The position numbers and the translations under genes were made by a program. From Bacillus ectoiniformans (lineage in GTDB: Bacteria; Bacillota; Bacilli; Bacillales; Domibacillaceae), in NCBI RefSeq assembly GCF_016908875.1, contig NZ_JAFBES010000014.1, forward strand, positions 1 through 62,328: a stretch of 62,328 bases of DNA, in the 5' to 3' direction. Positions 18,360-27,622 of this stretch are shown here, piece after piece. Positions within the stretch are counted from its first letter, which is position 1. Each line of letters opens with the position of its first letter. The notes beneath the pieces were generated by a model. That model saw only the letters and a list, made by a program, of their open reading frames with translations, ran no database searches and was not told the origin of the DNA.

Positions 18360-19648
18360 TGGAAAAAATAGCGTTTGATCAGCTGCAGGAAGAATTATTT
18401 TATGAAAAAATGGAAAATGGATTAGATGTCTATATCTTGCCGAAAAAAGGATTTAATAAAGCCTACGCTACGTTTACAACGAAATACGGATCCATTGACA
18501 ATCAGTTTGTACCGCTCGATCAAAGTGATTATGTGAATGTGCCAGATGGGATCGCCCATTTTCTTGAGCATAAAATGTTTGAAAAGGAAGATGGTGACGT
18601 CTTTCAGTCGTTTAGCAAGCAGGGGGCATCTGCCAATGCTTTTACATCATTCACAAGAACAGCTTATTTATTTTCAAGCACAGCGAACGTAAAGCAAAAC
18701 TTGGAAACATTGATTAACTTTGTGCAAGATCCTTACTTTACAGAAAAAACAGTGGAGAAAGAGAAGGGGATCATCGGCCAGGAAATTCGTATGTATGAAG
18801 ATAATGCGGATTGGCGAGTGTATTTTGGATTGATTGAGAATATGTACCATAACCATCCTGTCAAAATTGATATTGCCGGTACAGTCGAATCCATTGCTGA
18901 GATTACTAAAGATCATTTGTATGAATGCTACAATACTTTTTATCACCCAAGCAATATGCTTCTTTTCGTTGTTGGTTCGATTGACCCCGAAGAAACAATG
19001 AACTTTGTGCGTCAGAACCAAAATGAAAAGAAATACCAAGATAAGCAGGAAATCCAGCGTCATTTTGATGAAGAGCCTGAATCGGTGAAGGAAAAAAATC
19101 GGGTGTTAAAAATGAATGTGCAAACGGCGAAGTGCGAAGTCGGGCTAAAAGCGGTCGATACACATCTTCAAGGAAAAGAACTGCTGAAAAGAGAATTGAC
19201 GATGAATGTGCTTCTCGATATGCTGTTCGGACGAAGCTCAGCTATTTATTATGATATGTACAGAGAAGGCATCATTGATGACACGTTTAATTATGATTAT
19301 ACGCAAGAACTAGGATTCGGATTTGCCATGATCGGCGGAGACACGCCTTCACCTGAAGAGCTGGAAAAAAGAATCCAGTCGATCTTACTAGAGGCGAAAG
19401 AAGGCAAGTATATCTCTCAGGAAGCCTTAGAGCGAACAAAGAAGAAAAAAATCGGCACGTTTTTGCGGGCCATTAATTCTCCTGAGTATATCGCTAATCA
19501 GTTTACGCGCTATAAGTTTAATGAAATGGATCTGTTTGAAGCGGTGCCGGTATTAGAAAACTTATCTGAAACTGATATTAAGGAAGCTGCGGCTCATATG
19601 ATAGCTGAGGATCGATTAACGGCTTTTCACGTTGTGCCGAAACAATAA
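18359..19648 (+). CDS. ymfH: M16-family zinc metallopeptidase
   Basis: The 429-residue protein has the inverted zinc motif HFLEH at residues 67-71 and a glutamate-rich stretch after it, as in active M16 peptidases. The C-terminal domain has FGRSSAIYYDMYREGIIDDTF. It probably pairs with the zinc-less ymfF product. In Bacillus the two genes always lie together, and the natural substrate is not established. The ATG overlaps the ymfF stop (TAATG). Confidence 0.92.
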   Translation: MEKIAFDQLQEELFYEKMENGLDVYILPKKGFNKAYATFTTKYGSIDNQFVPLDQSDYVNVPDGIAHFLEHKMFEKEDGDVFQSFSKQGASANAFTSFTRTAYLFSSTANVKQNLETLINFVQDPYFTEKTVEKEKGIIGQEIRMYEDNADWRVYFGLIENMYHNHPVKIDIAGTVESIAEITKDHLYECYNTFYHPSNMLLFVVGSIDPEETMNFVRQNQNEKKYQDKQEIQRHFDEEPESVKEKNRVLKMNVQTAKCEVGLKAVDTHLQGKELLKRELTMNVLLDMLFGRSSAIYYDMYREGIIDDTFNYDYTQELGFGFAMIGGDTPSPEELEKRIQSILLEAKEGKYISQEALERTKKKKIGTFLRAINSPEYIANQFTRYKFNEMDLFEAVPVLENLSETDIKEAAAHMIAEDRLTAFHVVPKQ

Positions 19649-19654
19649 AAGGCG

Positions 19655-19687
19655 GAGTCTGTTCGAAACAAGAACAGACTCTTATTT
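19655..19687 (+). terminator. Terminator after ymfH
   Basis: A 10-bp perfect stem (GAGTCTGTTC / GAACAGACTC) with a 7-nt loop is followed by TTATTT. Confidence 0.8.
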
Positions 19688-19746
19688 ATATGTCAAAAAC
19701 GGATAAATTTTTAAGGAAAAGATCATGAGAAAAAAGGGGTCACAAA

Positions 19747-20469
19747 ATGAGCAAGTACGTCTTAATTACAGGTGCAAGCGGAGGGATCGGGCAAGAAACT
19801 GCAAGGAAATTTGCTGAAAAAGGCTGGAATCTCTATCTTCAATATTACTCAGGCGAAGAGCGGATTCAGGATCTTAAAAACGAGTTAGAAAAGAAGGGAG
19901 CAGAAGTCATTGCGATTCAGGCAGACTTAACTTCTTTCAATGGGCCAGACGTTTTAATGAACAGCATTTTCTCGGTGCAGGCTGCTGTGTTTGCAGGAGG
20001 AACCGCCCATTATGGATTGTTTCAAGATACATCAGCTGAAGAGATGGATCGCTTATGGGAGCTGCATGTAAAGGGCCCTATGAGGATTGTTCAAAAATTA
20101 ATTGCTAAATTCCAAATGGAAGACCAGGCAGCGATTGTGTTCATTTCCTCGATTTGGGGCCAGACGGGAGCTTCTTGCGAAGTGGTTTATTCTGCAGTTA
20201 AAGGCGCGCAAATCGCTTTGACAAAAGCCTTGGCAAAGGAATTAGCGCCTTCTAACATTAGAGTCAATGCGGTAGCGCCAGGGGCGGTTGATACGCCCAT
20301 GCTGTCAGGCTTTTCAGAAGAAGAACTGCATGAATTAGCCGGTGACATTCCGATGGGGAGGCTTGCTAAACCAGAGGAGATTGCCAATGCTGTCAGTTAC
20401 TTATGTTCAAAGGATTCATCTTATATAACTGGACAGATTATTGGTGTTAACGGCGGATGGCACACATAA
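19747..20469 (+). CDS. ymfI: Short-chain dehydrogenase/reductase YmfI
   Basis: This is a 240-residue classical SDR. The cofactor loop TGASGGIG is at residues 8-15, the catalytic serine is in VFISSIWG and the YxxxK pair is in YSAVK near residue 147. The C-terminus INGQIIGVNGGWHT type ending (ITGQIIGVNGGWHT) is common in 3-oxoacyl-ACP-reductase-like SDRs. The cofactor is probably NADP(H). Substrate is unknown. AAAAGGGG precedes the ATG. Confidence 0.9.
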   Translation: MSKYVLITGASGGIGQETARKFAEKGWNLYLQYYSGEERIQDLKNELEKKGAEVIAIQADLTSFNGPDVLMNSIFSVQAAVFAGGTAHYGLFQDTSAEEMDRLWELHVKGPMRIVQKLIAKFQMEDQAAIVFISSIWGQTGASCEVVYSAVKGAQIALTKALAKELAPSNIRVNAVAPGAVDTPMLSGFSEEELHELAGDIPMGRLAKPEEIANAVSYLCSKDSSYITGQIIGVNGGWHT

Positions 20470-20535
20470 TCATGCATAATTTCATGAAGGATGAAACAAA
20501 CTAGGATTGTAACTCATGAAAGGAGGAACAATCTA

Positions 20536-20793
20536 ATGTCTGTACTTGATAACTGGCAAGATTGGAAAAACTTTTTAGGAACTAAGTTGCACCAAGCAGA
20601 GGACAATGGAATGAGTCACCAAGTCGTTAATAACTTTGCTTACCAAGTAGGGGATTATTTGGCTAAACAAGTTGAGCCGAAGAATGAACAGGAAAGAGTG
20701 TTGGCTGACCTGTGGTCTGTTGCTTCAGAAGAAGAACAGCATGCCATTGCAAACATGATGGTAAAATTGGTTCAAAATAACGGCGGCCGCTAA
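20536..20793 (+). CDS. ymfJ: DUF3243 family protein YmfJ
   Basis: This small protein has 85 residues, the same as YmfJ of B. subtilis. It is mainly helical and charged, with no membrane segment. The ATG at 20536 is preceded by AAAGGAGGAAC. An upstream in-frame extension lies before that site and is not used. Function is unknown. Confidence 0.9.
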   Translation: MSVLDNWQDWKNFLGTKLHQAEDNGMSHQVVNNFAYQVGDYLAKQVEPKNEQERVLADLWSVASEEEQHAIANMMVKLVQNNGGR

Positions 20794-20822
20794 AAGAGAG
20801 GGGATTTCCCCTCTCTTTTTTC
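20792..20822 (+). terminator. Terminator of ymfJ
   Basis: A 13-bp stem (AAAAGAGAGGGGA / TCCCCTCTCTTTT) with a 2-nt loop continues into TT. It begins at the ymfJ stop codon. Confidence 0.92.
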
Positions 20823-20911
20823 TTTCATTAATGGATTAAATCATATATTATAGAAACAAGATGTTTAATTACTTATGTCTTTTCTGGTTAAAGTAACGAG
20901 GAGGTTGTTTT

Positions 20912-21703
20912 GTGTCGAAAAAAGAATGGTATTTAGAATATAAAATTTTGAAGAACCGTCCTGGCTTATTAGGTGATATCTCCTCATTACTAGGTATGCT
21001 GTCTATCAATATTGTGACGATCAACGGGGTTGACGACGGCATCCGCGGATTGTTGATGCTAGCGCATAGTGAAGACCAGATCAGGCGTCTTGAGTCCATT
21101 TTATGTACGATGGATACGATTGAAATCATCAAATTAAGAGAGCCGAAATTGCGGGATAGAATGGCAGTCCGGCATGGAAGATATATTCAAAGAGATGCGG
21201 ATGATAAAAAAACATTTCGATTTGTGCGGGACGAACTTGGACTTCTTGTCGATTTTATGGCAGAATTGTATAAAATGGAAGGCCATAAATTAATCGGAAT
21301 TCGCGGAATGCCAAGAGTTGGCAAAACAGAATCGATTGTGGCCTCAAGTGTATGTGCCAACAAAAAGTGGCTTTTTGTATCATCTACCATGATTAAACAA
21401 ACAGTTCGCGATCAATTGATTCGTGATGAATACAGTCCTAATAACATTTTTATTATGGATGGAGTCATTTCTACGCAAAGAGCCAATGAAAAACATTGGC
21501 AGCTTGTTAGAGAAATCATGCGTTTGCCTGCTGTTAAAGTAGTGGAGCATCCGGACATTTTTGTTCAAAACAGTGAATATAAATTAGATGATTTTGATTA
21601 TATTATTGAACTTCGCAATTATCCCGACGAAGAAATTACATATGAACCTGTTGAAAAAAACAGTTTCTTCCAAGATTCAAACTTCGGTGGCTTTGACTTT
21701 TAA
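20912..21703 (+). CDS. ymfK: DUF3388 protein with ACT-like domain and P-loop-like motif
   Basis: The 263-residue protein corresponds to YmfK. Residues 8-75 (YKILKNRPGLLGDISSLLG...) look like an ACT ligand-binding domain. Residues 132-139, GMPRVGKT, resemble a Walker A loop, and IFIMDG follows at about 183. The C-terminus ends in a Phe/Gly-rich tail (FFQDSNFGGFDF). This hints at an amino-acid-sensing nucleotide-binding protein, but no function is established. GTG 20912 has GAGGAGG upstream. It is followed closely by ymfM. Confidence 0.88.
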   Translation: MSKKEWYLEYKILKNRPGLLGDISSLLGMLSINIVTINGVDDGIRGLLMLAHSEDQIRRLESILCTMDTIEIIKLREPKLRDRMAVRHGRYIQRDADDKKTFRFVRDELGLLVDFMAELYKMEGHKLIGIRGMPRVGKTESIVASSVCANKKWLFVSSTMIKQTVRDQLIRDEYSPNNIFIMDGVISTQRANEKHWQLVREIMRLPAVKVVEHPDIFVQNSEYKLDDFDYIIELRNYPDEEITYEPVEKNSFFQDSNFGGFDF

Positions 21704-21720
21704 AATGGAAGGTGTTATGG

Positions 21721-22587
21721 GTGACAGAATTAGGGAATCGATTAAAAGAAGCACGAGAAGCAAAGGGTTTGTCGCTAGCTGATGTGCAAGAAGCAACGAA
21801 AATTCAAAAGCGCTATTTAGCCGGGATTGAAGAAGGCAATTATGATATTATGCCCGGGAAATTTTATATTCGAGCGTTTATTAAACAATATGCAGAAGCG
21901 GTCGGACTGAATTCTGAAGAATTGTTTGAACAATATAAAAATGAAATCCCTTCTTCACATGAAGATGAAGTTCCCCAGCGAGCAACTAAAGTAGAGCAGG
22001 TGAGCAATTCCATACCTGCGGAGTCATCAAAGATCTTAGAATATTTGCCTAAAATATTGCTTGGGGCTTTCATTATCGGAGCTGTCTTCTTAGTGTGGGT
22101 GCTGATTCCAAAAGGCGGATCAGATAATGAGGCTGTAAAAGAAGAACCTGTGCAAGTAGAGGAGCAAGCGGAAGAAGAAACGAAAACCGAAGAAACCAAG
22201 CCTGCTGAAAAAGAGGAAAAAGAGACGAAAGAAGTAGCGAAAGTGGAAGAGCCTGCTCCCCAAAAGCTTACAGCGGTTGGTACGTCAGGCCGAACAACTA
22301 CCTATGAGTTAGCTGATGCAGATAAATTTGAAGTAACAGTTTCTTCTAAAGGTGAAACGTGGGTCATTATTTCTGACGGAAATCAAAAGAAGTATTTTAA
22401 CAACATGCTGAAAAGCGGAGAATCAAAAACTTTTGATCTCGCTGGACAGACCGAAGCGAAAATTGTGGTCGGGTTCGCTCCTGATGCTGAAATTAAAGTA
22501 AATGGAGAGACGGTCAATTATAAGCTTCCTGCAGACCAGCAAGTACGTCAAGATATTCTAATCCAAATGAAAAAGGCAGGGCAATAA
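21721..22587 (+). CDS. ymfM: RodZ-like cell-shape protein YmfM
   Basis: The protein has an N-terminal helix-turn-helix domain (residues 1-75), one membrane segment at about 110-130, a Glu/Lys-rich linker (about 135-185) and a C-terminal extracellular beta domain of the DUF4115 type. This is the layout of RodZ, which links MreB filaments to the membrane in elongation of rod-shaped cells. The start GTG 21721 has ATGGAAGGTG about 6 nt upstream. An earlier GTG would overlap that site. Length is 288 residues, as in B. subtilis. Confidence 0.92.
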   Translation: MTELGNRLKEAREAKGLSLADVQEATKIQKRYLAGIEEGNYDIMPGKFYIRAFIKQYAEAVGLNSEELFEQYKNEIPSSHEDEVPQRATKVEQVSNSIPAESSKILEYLPKILLGAFIIGAVFLVWVLIPKGGSDNEAVKEEPVQVEEQAEEETKTEETKPAEKEEKETKEVAKVEEPAPQKLTAVGTSGRTTTYELADADKFEVTVSSKGETWVIISDGNQKKYFNNMLKSGESKTFDLAGQTEAKIVVGFAPDAEIKVNGETVNYKLPADQQVRQDILIQMKKAGQ

Positions 22588-22605
22588 CAGGTTTAGCCGG
22601 GTGGC

Positions 22606-22650
22606 AAAAAAGGGGGCAAAGCGTGTTTCGCTCTGTTTCCCTTTTTTCTT
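22606..22650 (+). terminator. Terminator of ymfM
   Basis: AAAAAAGGG pairs with CCCTTTTTT and an inner AGCG pairs with CGCT, with internal loops. A T-tract ends the structure. Confidence 0.75.
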
Positions 22651-22719
22651 TATTCAAACTAGATGTTGATCATCAGCAGTGAATAAGCCGCTCTCGTTTG
22701 AATATGTGGAGGGACAATT

Positions 22720-23298
22720 GTGAATTTACCGAATCAAATTACAGTATCACGTATTTTTATGATCCCCATCTTTTTAGTCATAATGGTGGTTCCGTGGAAT
22801 TGGGGAGATGTACGCTTCTTAGGAACTGATATGCCTCTTGCGCATCTGGTAGGAGCTATTATTTTTATCATTGCTTCAACGACAGATTGGATCGATGGGT
22901 ATTACGCGAGAAAGTATAATCTCGTAACTAACTTAGGCAAGTTCCTTGATCCGCTTGCGGACAAGCTTCTCGTATCGGCTGCACTTATTGTGTTAGTAGA
23001 ACAGGATCTCGCGGCTTCTTGGCTTGTGATTATTATTATCAGCCGTGAATTTGCTGTAACTGGCCTGCGTCTGATTCTAGCGGGAGAAGGTGAAGTAGTG
23101 GCTGCTAATATGCTTGGGAAGATTAAAACCTGGGCTCAAATTGTTGCCATCTCAGCTTTATTGCTTCACAATGCACCGTTTGAAAGCTTTTCTATCCCAT
23201 TTGCCGATTTTGCACTATGGGTAGCTGTATTCTTTACCATTTGGTCTGGGTGGGATTATTTCTATCTGAATCGCCAAGTATTCAAAAACTCAAAATAA
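22720..23298 (+). CDS. pgsA: CDP-diacylglycerol-glycerol-3-phosphate 3-phosphatidyltransferase
   Basis: PgsA makes phosphatidylglycerol phosphate, the first step to phosphatidylglycerol in the membrane. The CDP-alcohol phosphatidyltransferase motif runs from D56 to D81 (DWIDGYYAR then GKFLDPLADK) with all its aspartates. The protein has 192 residues with several membrane helices. GTG 22720 has GGAGGGAC upstream. Its place before cinA and recA is conserved in Bacillus. Confidence 0.96.
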   Translation: MNLPNQITVSRIFMIPIFLVIMVVPWNWGDVRFLGTDMPLAHLVGAIIFIIASTTDWIDGYYARKYNLVTNLGKFLDPLADKLLVSAALIVLVEQDLAASWLVIIIISREFAVTGLRLILAGEGEVVAANMLGKIKTWAQIVAISALLLHNAPFESFSIPFADFALWVAVFFTIWSGWDYFYLNRQVFKNSK

Positions 23299-23305
23299 AG
23301 AACAG

Positions 23306-23337
23306 CACCATTGGTTATGCAGCCAATGGTGTTTTTT
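23306..23337 (+). terminator. Terminator of pgsA
   Basis: CACCATTGG pairs with CCAATGGTG around an 8-nt loop and is followed by TTTTTT. Confidence 0.9.
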
Positions 23338-23364
23338 ACAGGATAAATGTTAGGAGACGATACA

Positions 23365-24621
23365 ATGAATGCAGAAATCATCGCGGTTGGCTCTGAACTC
23401 TTATTAGGGCAGATCGCTAATACAAATGCTCAGTTTATTTCGCGTCATTTAGCTGAAGTGGGTGTCAATGTGTATTTCCACACAGTAGTAGGCGATAATC
23501 CAGATCGATTAAAGGAGGCTGTGCGACTGGCGGAACAGCGTGCAGACTTGCTTATTTTTACAGGAGGGCTGGGTCCGACAAAAGATGATTTGACGAAGGA
23601 AGTGCTTGCTTCCTGTGCAGGAAAAGAACTGGTATACGATCAGGCAGCGCTTGAAAGCATTAAAAGCTATTTTTTAAAAACGAATCGTGTCATGACAGAA
23701 AACAATAAAAAGCAAGCATTGATCATTAAAGACAGCGTTGTGCTTGCTAACAATCATGGGATGGCTCCTGGCATGTTTTTAAAATCCGAACATGCCTATT
23801 ACATGCTGCTGCCCGGGCCGCCAAAAGAAATGCAGCCCATGTTTGTTGAATACGGTAAACCGCTCTTGCTTCAGATTCAAGACAAAGTAGAGCGTATTGA
23901 ATCACGCGTCTTAAGGTTTTTTGGAATCGGGGAGTCGGTGCTTGAAACAAAAATTGAAGATCTCCTTCAAAATCAATCAAATCCTACGATCGCTCCTCTT
24001 GCAGGCGATGGAGAAGTAACGCTTCGGGTTACTGCTAAGCATGAATCCGAACAAGAAGCCTACCGATTAATTAAAAAGACAGAAGAGGAGATTCTGCAAA
24101 GAGTGGGGCAATTTTTTTATGGATACGATCAGACAACCATCATTGCTGAGGTGGCTGGACTGCTCATGCAGCATAATAAAACAATTGCGGCTGCAGAAAG
24201 CCTGACAGGCGGTCTGTTCCAAAGCGAATTGACCAGTGTGCCGGATGCGAGTTCTATTTATAAAGGCGGACTCGTATGCTATTCCAATGAATCGAAAGAA
24301 CAATTTGTCCGAGTGAGAAAGCAAACCATTGAAAAATTCGGAGCAGTCAGTGAAGAATGTGCGATGGAATTAGCGGAAAATATTCGCGAACTATTTGATA
24401 CAGATTTCGGCATCAGCTTTACAGGGGTGGCGGGACCCAATGAGTTGGAAGGGAAAATGCCGGGTACTGTCTGGGTTGGTCTAGCAGAGAAAGATAAGCA
24501 GACAAAAGCCTATTTGCTCGAGCTTGCCGGCAGCCGATCCGGCATTCGCAAACGTTCCGTTCAATACGGATGTCATTACCTATTGAACGAAATGAAGTCA
24601 AGAAAGATTGAAATGTTCTAA
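23365..24621 (+). CDS. cinA: Competence/damage-inducible protein CinA
   Basis: The N-terminal domain (about 1-170) is of the molybdopterin-binding fold, with [15 protein letters not shown] and [11 protein letters not shown]. The C-terminal domain (about 250-415) has [18 protein letters not shown] and FTGVAGP, typical of the nicotinamide-mononucleotide amidohydrolase (PncC) type. Length is 418 residues. ATG 23365 has TTAGGAGA 8 nt upstream. An ATG at 23347 lies before that site. In many Bacilli cinA is cotranscribed with recA. Here the riboswitch-controlled metY gene separates them. Confidence 0.95.
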   Translation: MNAEIIAVGSELLLGQIANTNAQFISRHLAEVGVNVYFHTVVGDNPDRLKEAVRLAEQRADLLIFTGGLGPTKDDLTKEVLASCAGKELVYDQAALESIKSYFLKTNRVMTENNKKQALIIKDSVVLANNHGMAPGMFLKSEHAYYMLLPGPPKEMQPMFVEYGKPLLLQIQDKVERIESRVLRFFGIGESVLETKIEDLLQNQSNPTIAPLAGDGEVTLRVTAKHESEQEAYRLIKKTEEEILQRVGQFFYGYDQTTIIAEVAGLLMQHNKTIAAAESLTGGLFQSELTSVPDASSIYKGGLVCYSNESKEQFVRVRKQTIEKFGAVSEECAMELAENIRELFDTDFGISFTGVAGPNELEGKMPGTVWVGLAEKDKQTKAYLLELAGSRSGIRKRSVQYGCHYLLNEMKSRKIEMF

Positions 24622-24627
24622 AAATTA

Positions 24628-24657
24628 TTGACTATTCCGATTAGTTTGATTTATAAT
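24628..24657 (+). promoter_or_regulatory. Sigma-A promoter of the metY riboswitch transcript
   Basis: TTGACT (24628-24633) and TATAAT (24652-24657) are separated by 18 bp, 40 nt before the SAM aptamer. Confidence 0.8.
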
Positions 24658-24696
24658 TTTTTTAAGAAGTTCAAATTCAACAATTTCATATCGACA

Positions 24697-24852
24697 CTCT
24701 TATTGAGAGCGGCGGAGGGACTAGGCCCGATGAAGCCCGGCAACCTTCAGGCATTTGCCTGAAACGGTGCTAATTCCTACAGGCTTGTTTGAGCTTGGAA
24801 AATAAGAGGAGGACATATATAACCCCTCTTCTTAACAAGGAAGAGGGGTTTT
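24697..24852 (+). promoter_or_regulatory. SAM-I riboswitch (S-box) with terminator
   Basis: The aptamer spans 24697-24808. Helix P1 pairs CTCTTATT (24697-24704) with AATAAGAG (24801-24808). The conserved core GGCCCGATGAAGCCCGGCAACC and GGTGCTAATTCCTAC type blocks are present (near 24723-24745 and 24775-24780). A terminator follows: AACCCCTCTTC (24821-24831) pairs with GAAGAGGGGTT (24840-24850), then T's. The right P1 strand AATAAGAGG can instead pair with CCTCTTCTT, the antiterminator. So SAM should switch metY off. Confidence 0.96.
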
Positions 24853-24888
24853 TGATTGTTGGAAGAACTATTTTAGGAGGTTAGTGAA

Positions 24889-26187
24889 ATGACGAAAGAA
24901 AACTGGAATGCCGAAACGTTATTACTTCATGGAGGACAGGTGCCAGATCCTGTAACCGGTGCAAGAGCGGTTCCGATCTACGAATCTACATCGTATGTTT
25001 TTGAAGACACTGATCATGCGAATGCATTATTCGCTTTGCAAAAACCGGGGAATATTTATACCCGCATCACTAACCCGACAGTCGATGTCTTCGAAAAACG
25101 CGTCGCTTTACTAGAAGGGGGAGCGGCTGCGGTAGCGCTGTCTTCAGGAATGGCGGCCATCTCATTTGCTATTTTAAATCTTGCTCATGCCGGCGATGAA
25201 ATCATAGCAGCTTCCAATCTGTATGGCGGTACATATAATTTATTTGCCAATACATTGCCTAAGTACGGAATAAACGTGAAGTTTGTAGATGCGACGGATC
25301 CTGAGAACTTCCGTCAGGCCATTACGCCAAAAACAAAAGCGTTCTTTGGTGAGATCATCGGCAATCCATCATTAAATGTGTTTGATGTAGAAGCTGTCGC
25401 GGCTATTGCTCATGAAAATGGGCTTCCATTAATTATCGACAATACATTTGCTTCTCCAATTGTCGCACAGCCAATTAAATGGGGAGCAGATATCGTTGTG
25501 CATTCAGCGACTAAATGGATCAGCGGACACGGCACCGTTATTGGCGGGGTAGTGGTTGACAGCGGAACATTTAATTGGAATTCTGATAAATTCCCTGGTT
25601 TTACGGAGCCAGACGAATCTTATCATGGGCTGAAATATGCAGATATCGAAGGTCCGGCATTTGCTATTAAATTACGTGTGCAGCTGCTTCGTGACTTCGG
25701 TCCAAGTCTAAGCGCCCACAGTGCGTTTTTGCTGCTGCAAGGACTTGAAACTTTAGGTTTGAGAATTAGCAGACACAATGAAAATACACTGAAAATTGTG
25801 GATTACTTAAAGAATCACCCGGCGGTAGAATGGGTATCTCATCCAAGTCTTCAGGAGCATCCGACTCATGACCTGGCTAAAAAATATTTAACTGATAGTT
25901 TCGGTTCCATTGTCGTTTTCGGAATTAAAGGCGGCCGTGAAGCTGGAAAGAAATTAATAGATAACATTGAACTATGGTCGCATGTAGCGAATGTCGGGGA
26001 TGGGAAATCCTTGATCATCCACCCGGCTTCAACTACTCATCAGCAGCTGAGCGGAGATGACTTAAAGCAAACAGGAGTAACGGAAGAGTTAATTCGCTTG
26101 TCGGTCGGCCTTGAATCTACGAAAGATCTCATTGCGGATTTAAATCAAGCAATTGAAAAGGCAACAGGAGTGGCAGTCGAGCAGTAA
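24889..26187 (+). CDS. metY: O-acetylhomoserine aminocarboxypropyltransferase (sulfhydrylase)
   Basis: The 432-residue PLP enzyme of the Cys/Met metabolism family adds sulfide (or a thiol) to O-acetylhomoserine to give homocysteine. The PLP lysine is K209 in HSATKWISGHG. SSGMAAI (about 85-91) and YTRITNPT (57-64) are family motifs. The length of about 430 fits MetY better than the shorter cystathionine synthases (about 380). AGGAGGTTAG precedes the ATG. It is controlled by the SAM riboswitch directly upstream, as expected for a methionine gene, and ends with its own terminator. Confidence 0.93.
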   Translation: MTKENWNAETLLLHGGQVPDPVTGARAVPIYESTSYVFEDTDHANALFALQKPGNIYTRITNPTVDVFEKRVALLEGGAAAVALSSGMAAISFAILNLAHAGDEIIAASNLYGGTYNLFANTLPKYGINVKFVDATDPENFRQAITPKTKAFFGEIIGNPSLNVFDVEAVAAIAHENGLPLIIDNTFASPIVAQPIKWGADIVVHSATKWISGHGTVIGGVVVDSGTFNWNSDKFPGFTEPDESYHGLKYADIEGPAFAIKLRVQLLRDFGPSLSAHSAFLLLQGLETLGLRISRHNENTLKIVDYLKNHPAVEWVSHPSLQEHPTHDLAKKYLTDSFGSIVVFGIKGGREAGKKLIDNIELWSHVANVGDGKSLIIHPASTTHQQLSGDDLKQTGVTEELIRLSVGLESTKDLIADLNQAIEKATGVAVEQ

Positions 26188-26200
26188 ACCATAAAGATGG

Positions 26201-26232
26201 GCGTGAGAAACTTTGATTTCTCACGCTTATTT
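26201..26232 (+). terminator. Terminator of metY
   Basis: A perfect 10-bp stem (GCGTGAGAAA / TTTCTCACGC) with a 6-nt loop is followed by TTATTTT. Confidence 0.88.
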
Positions 26233-26440
26233 TAGTTTAGGAGGAACTTGGCGCTCTTTAAATTAGCTGAATGCATTGTAATGTGCTAATATAAATGTTG
26301 TTAGAATGTTTTGCCCCCACTCTCGCAATCCCCCCGCAGAAACCATGCTTTTTGCAGCTTCAATGCTATCCTTCTCAAGAAAATTTCTCATTTTTCGCTG
26401 TCTTTGCCAAACTTTCAAGTCTGAAGGATGTGATAATAAA
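26233..26440. other. Gene-free stretch between metY and the recA promoter
   Basis: About 200 bases hold no gene on the plus strand. An open frame on the minus strand (stop near 26263, reading into the recA start) has a stretch with protein-like composition but no ribosome site or recognised family. No regulatory element was recognised. Confidence 0.4.
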
Positions 26441-26444
26441 AATA

Positions 26445-26458
26445 CGAATAAATGTTCG
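26445..26458. promoter_or_regulatory. LexA (DinR) box of recA
   Basis: CGAATAAATGTTCG fits the Bacillus SOS box (CGAAC-N4-GTTCG) with one mismatch. It sits just upstream of the recA -35 element, so LexA would repress recA until DNA damage. Confidence 0.85.
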
Positions 26459-26466
26459 ATTTTTGC

Positions 26467-26495
26467 TTGAAATCGTCTCAAATAACAGGTATAGT
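26467..26495 (+). promoter_or_regulatory. Promoter of recA
   Basis: TTGAAA (26467-26472) and TATAGT (26490-26495) are 17 bp apart. The LexA box ends 8 bp upstream. Confidence 0.7.
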
Positions 26496-26567
26496 AATAG
26501 TAGGTTTTGAAACAGTAATTTAAGTGAATGTTTATTTTATAGATTGTCATTTTAGGGAGGAATTTGA

Positions 26568-27614
26568 GTGAACGATCGTCAATCAGCGTTAGACATGGCC
26601 TTAAAACAAATTGAGAAGCAATTTGGTAAAGGTTCAATTATGAAATTAGGTGAACAGACTGAACGTAAGATTTCTACGTTCCCAAGCGGTTCATTAGCTT
26701 TAGATGCTGCTCTTGGAGTAGGTGGATATCCAAGAGGACGTATTATTGAAATCTATGGACCTGAAAGCTCGGGTAAAACGACTGTCGCTCTGCATGCCAT
26801 TGCAGAAGTGCAGGCCAAAGGCGGCCAAGCGGCATTTATCGATGCTGAACACGCGCTAGATCCTGTCTATGCGCAAAAATTAGGGGTCAATATTGATGAA
26901 TTATTGCTCTCACAACCCGATACTGGAGAACAGGCTCTTGAAATTGCCGAAGCTCTAGTGCGAAGCGGAGCGGTTGATATTCTTGTTATTGACTCAGTAG
27001 CCGCACTTGTACCGAAAGCGGAAATTGAAGGGGAAATGGGTGACTCTCACGTTGGTTTGCAGGCTCGTTTGATGTCACAGGCCCTTCGTAAATTGTCAGG
27101 TGCCATCAATAAATCGAAAACGATTGCTATCTTTATCAACCAGATTCGTGAAAAGGTCGGCGTGATGTTTGGCAATCCAGAAGTTACTCCAGGGGGACGT
27201 GCGCTTAAATTCTACAGTTCTGTCCGTTTAGAAGTGCGTCGCGCAGAAGCACTTAAACAAGGCAATGAAATGGTAGGGAATAAGACGAAGATCAAAGTTG
27301 TAAAAAATAAAGTGGCTCCTCCATTCCGTGTAGCTGAAGTAGATATCATGTACGGTGAAGGTATTTCCAGAGAAGGGGAAATCATTGACCTGGGCTCCGA
27401 GGAAGATATCGTACAAAAAAGCGGTGCGTGGTATTCGTACAATGAAGAGCGTTTAGGCCAGGGCCGTGAAAATGCGAAACAATTCTTAAAAGAGAATCCG
27501 GATGTCCGTCAGGAGATTATGCTTAAAATCCGTCAGCATTATGGACTGGATGCAGAAGTGCTAGAACCTGCAGATGAGAATCCAGAGGAAGAGTTTAACT
27601 TGCTCGATGAATAA
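26568..27614 (+). CDS. recA: Recombinase RecA
   Basis: RecA polymerises on single-stranded DNA, drives strand exchange and triggers LexA self-cleavage. Walker A GPESSGKT is at residues 64-71, and the DNA-binding loop region includes [17 protein letters not shown]. The C-terminus is acidic ([12 protein letters not shown]). Length 348 equals the B. subtilis protein. GTG 26568 has TTTAGGGAGGAA upstream. Confidence 0.98.
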   Translation: MNDRQSALDMALKQIEKQFGKGSIMKLGEQTERKISTFPSGSLALDAALGVGGYPRGRIIEIYGPESSGKTTVALHAIAEVQAKGGQAAFIDAEHALDPVYAQKLGVNIDELLLSQPDTGEQALEIAEALVRSGAVDILVIDSVAALVPKAEIEGEMGDSHVGLQARLMSQALRKLSGAINKSKTIAIFINQIREKVGVMFGNPEVTPGGRALKFYSSVRLEVRRAEALKQGNEMVGNKTKIKVVKNKVAPPFRVAEVDIMYGEGISREGEIIDLGSEEDIVQKSGAWYSYNEERLGQGRENAKQFLKENPDVRQEIMLKIRQHYGLDAEVLEPADENPEEEFNLLDE

Positions 27615-27622
27615 GTAAATCG

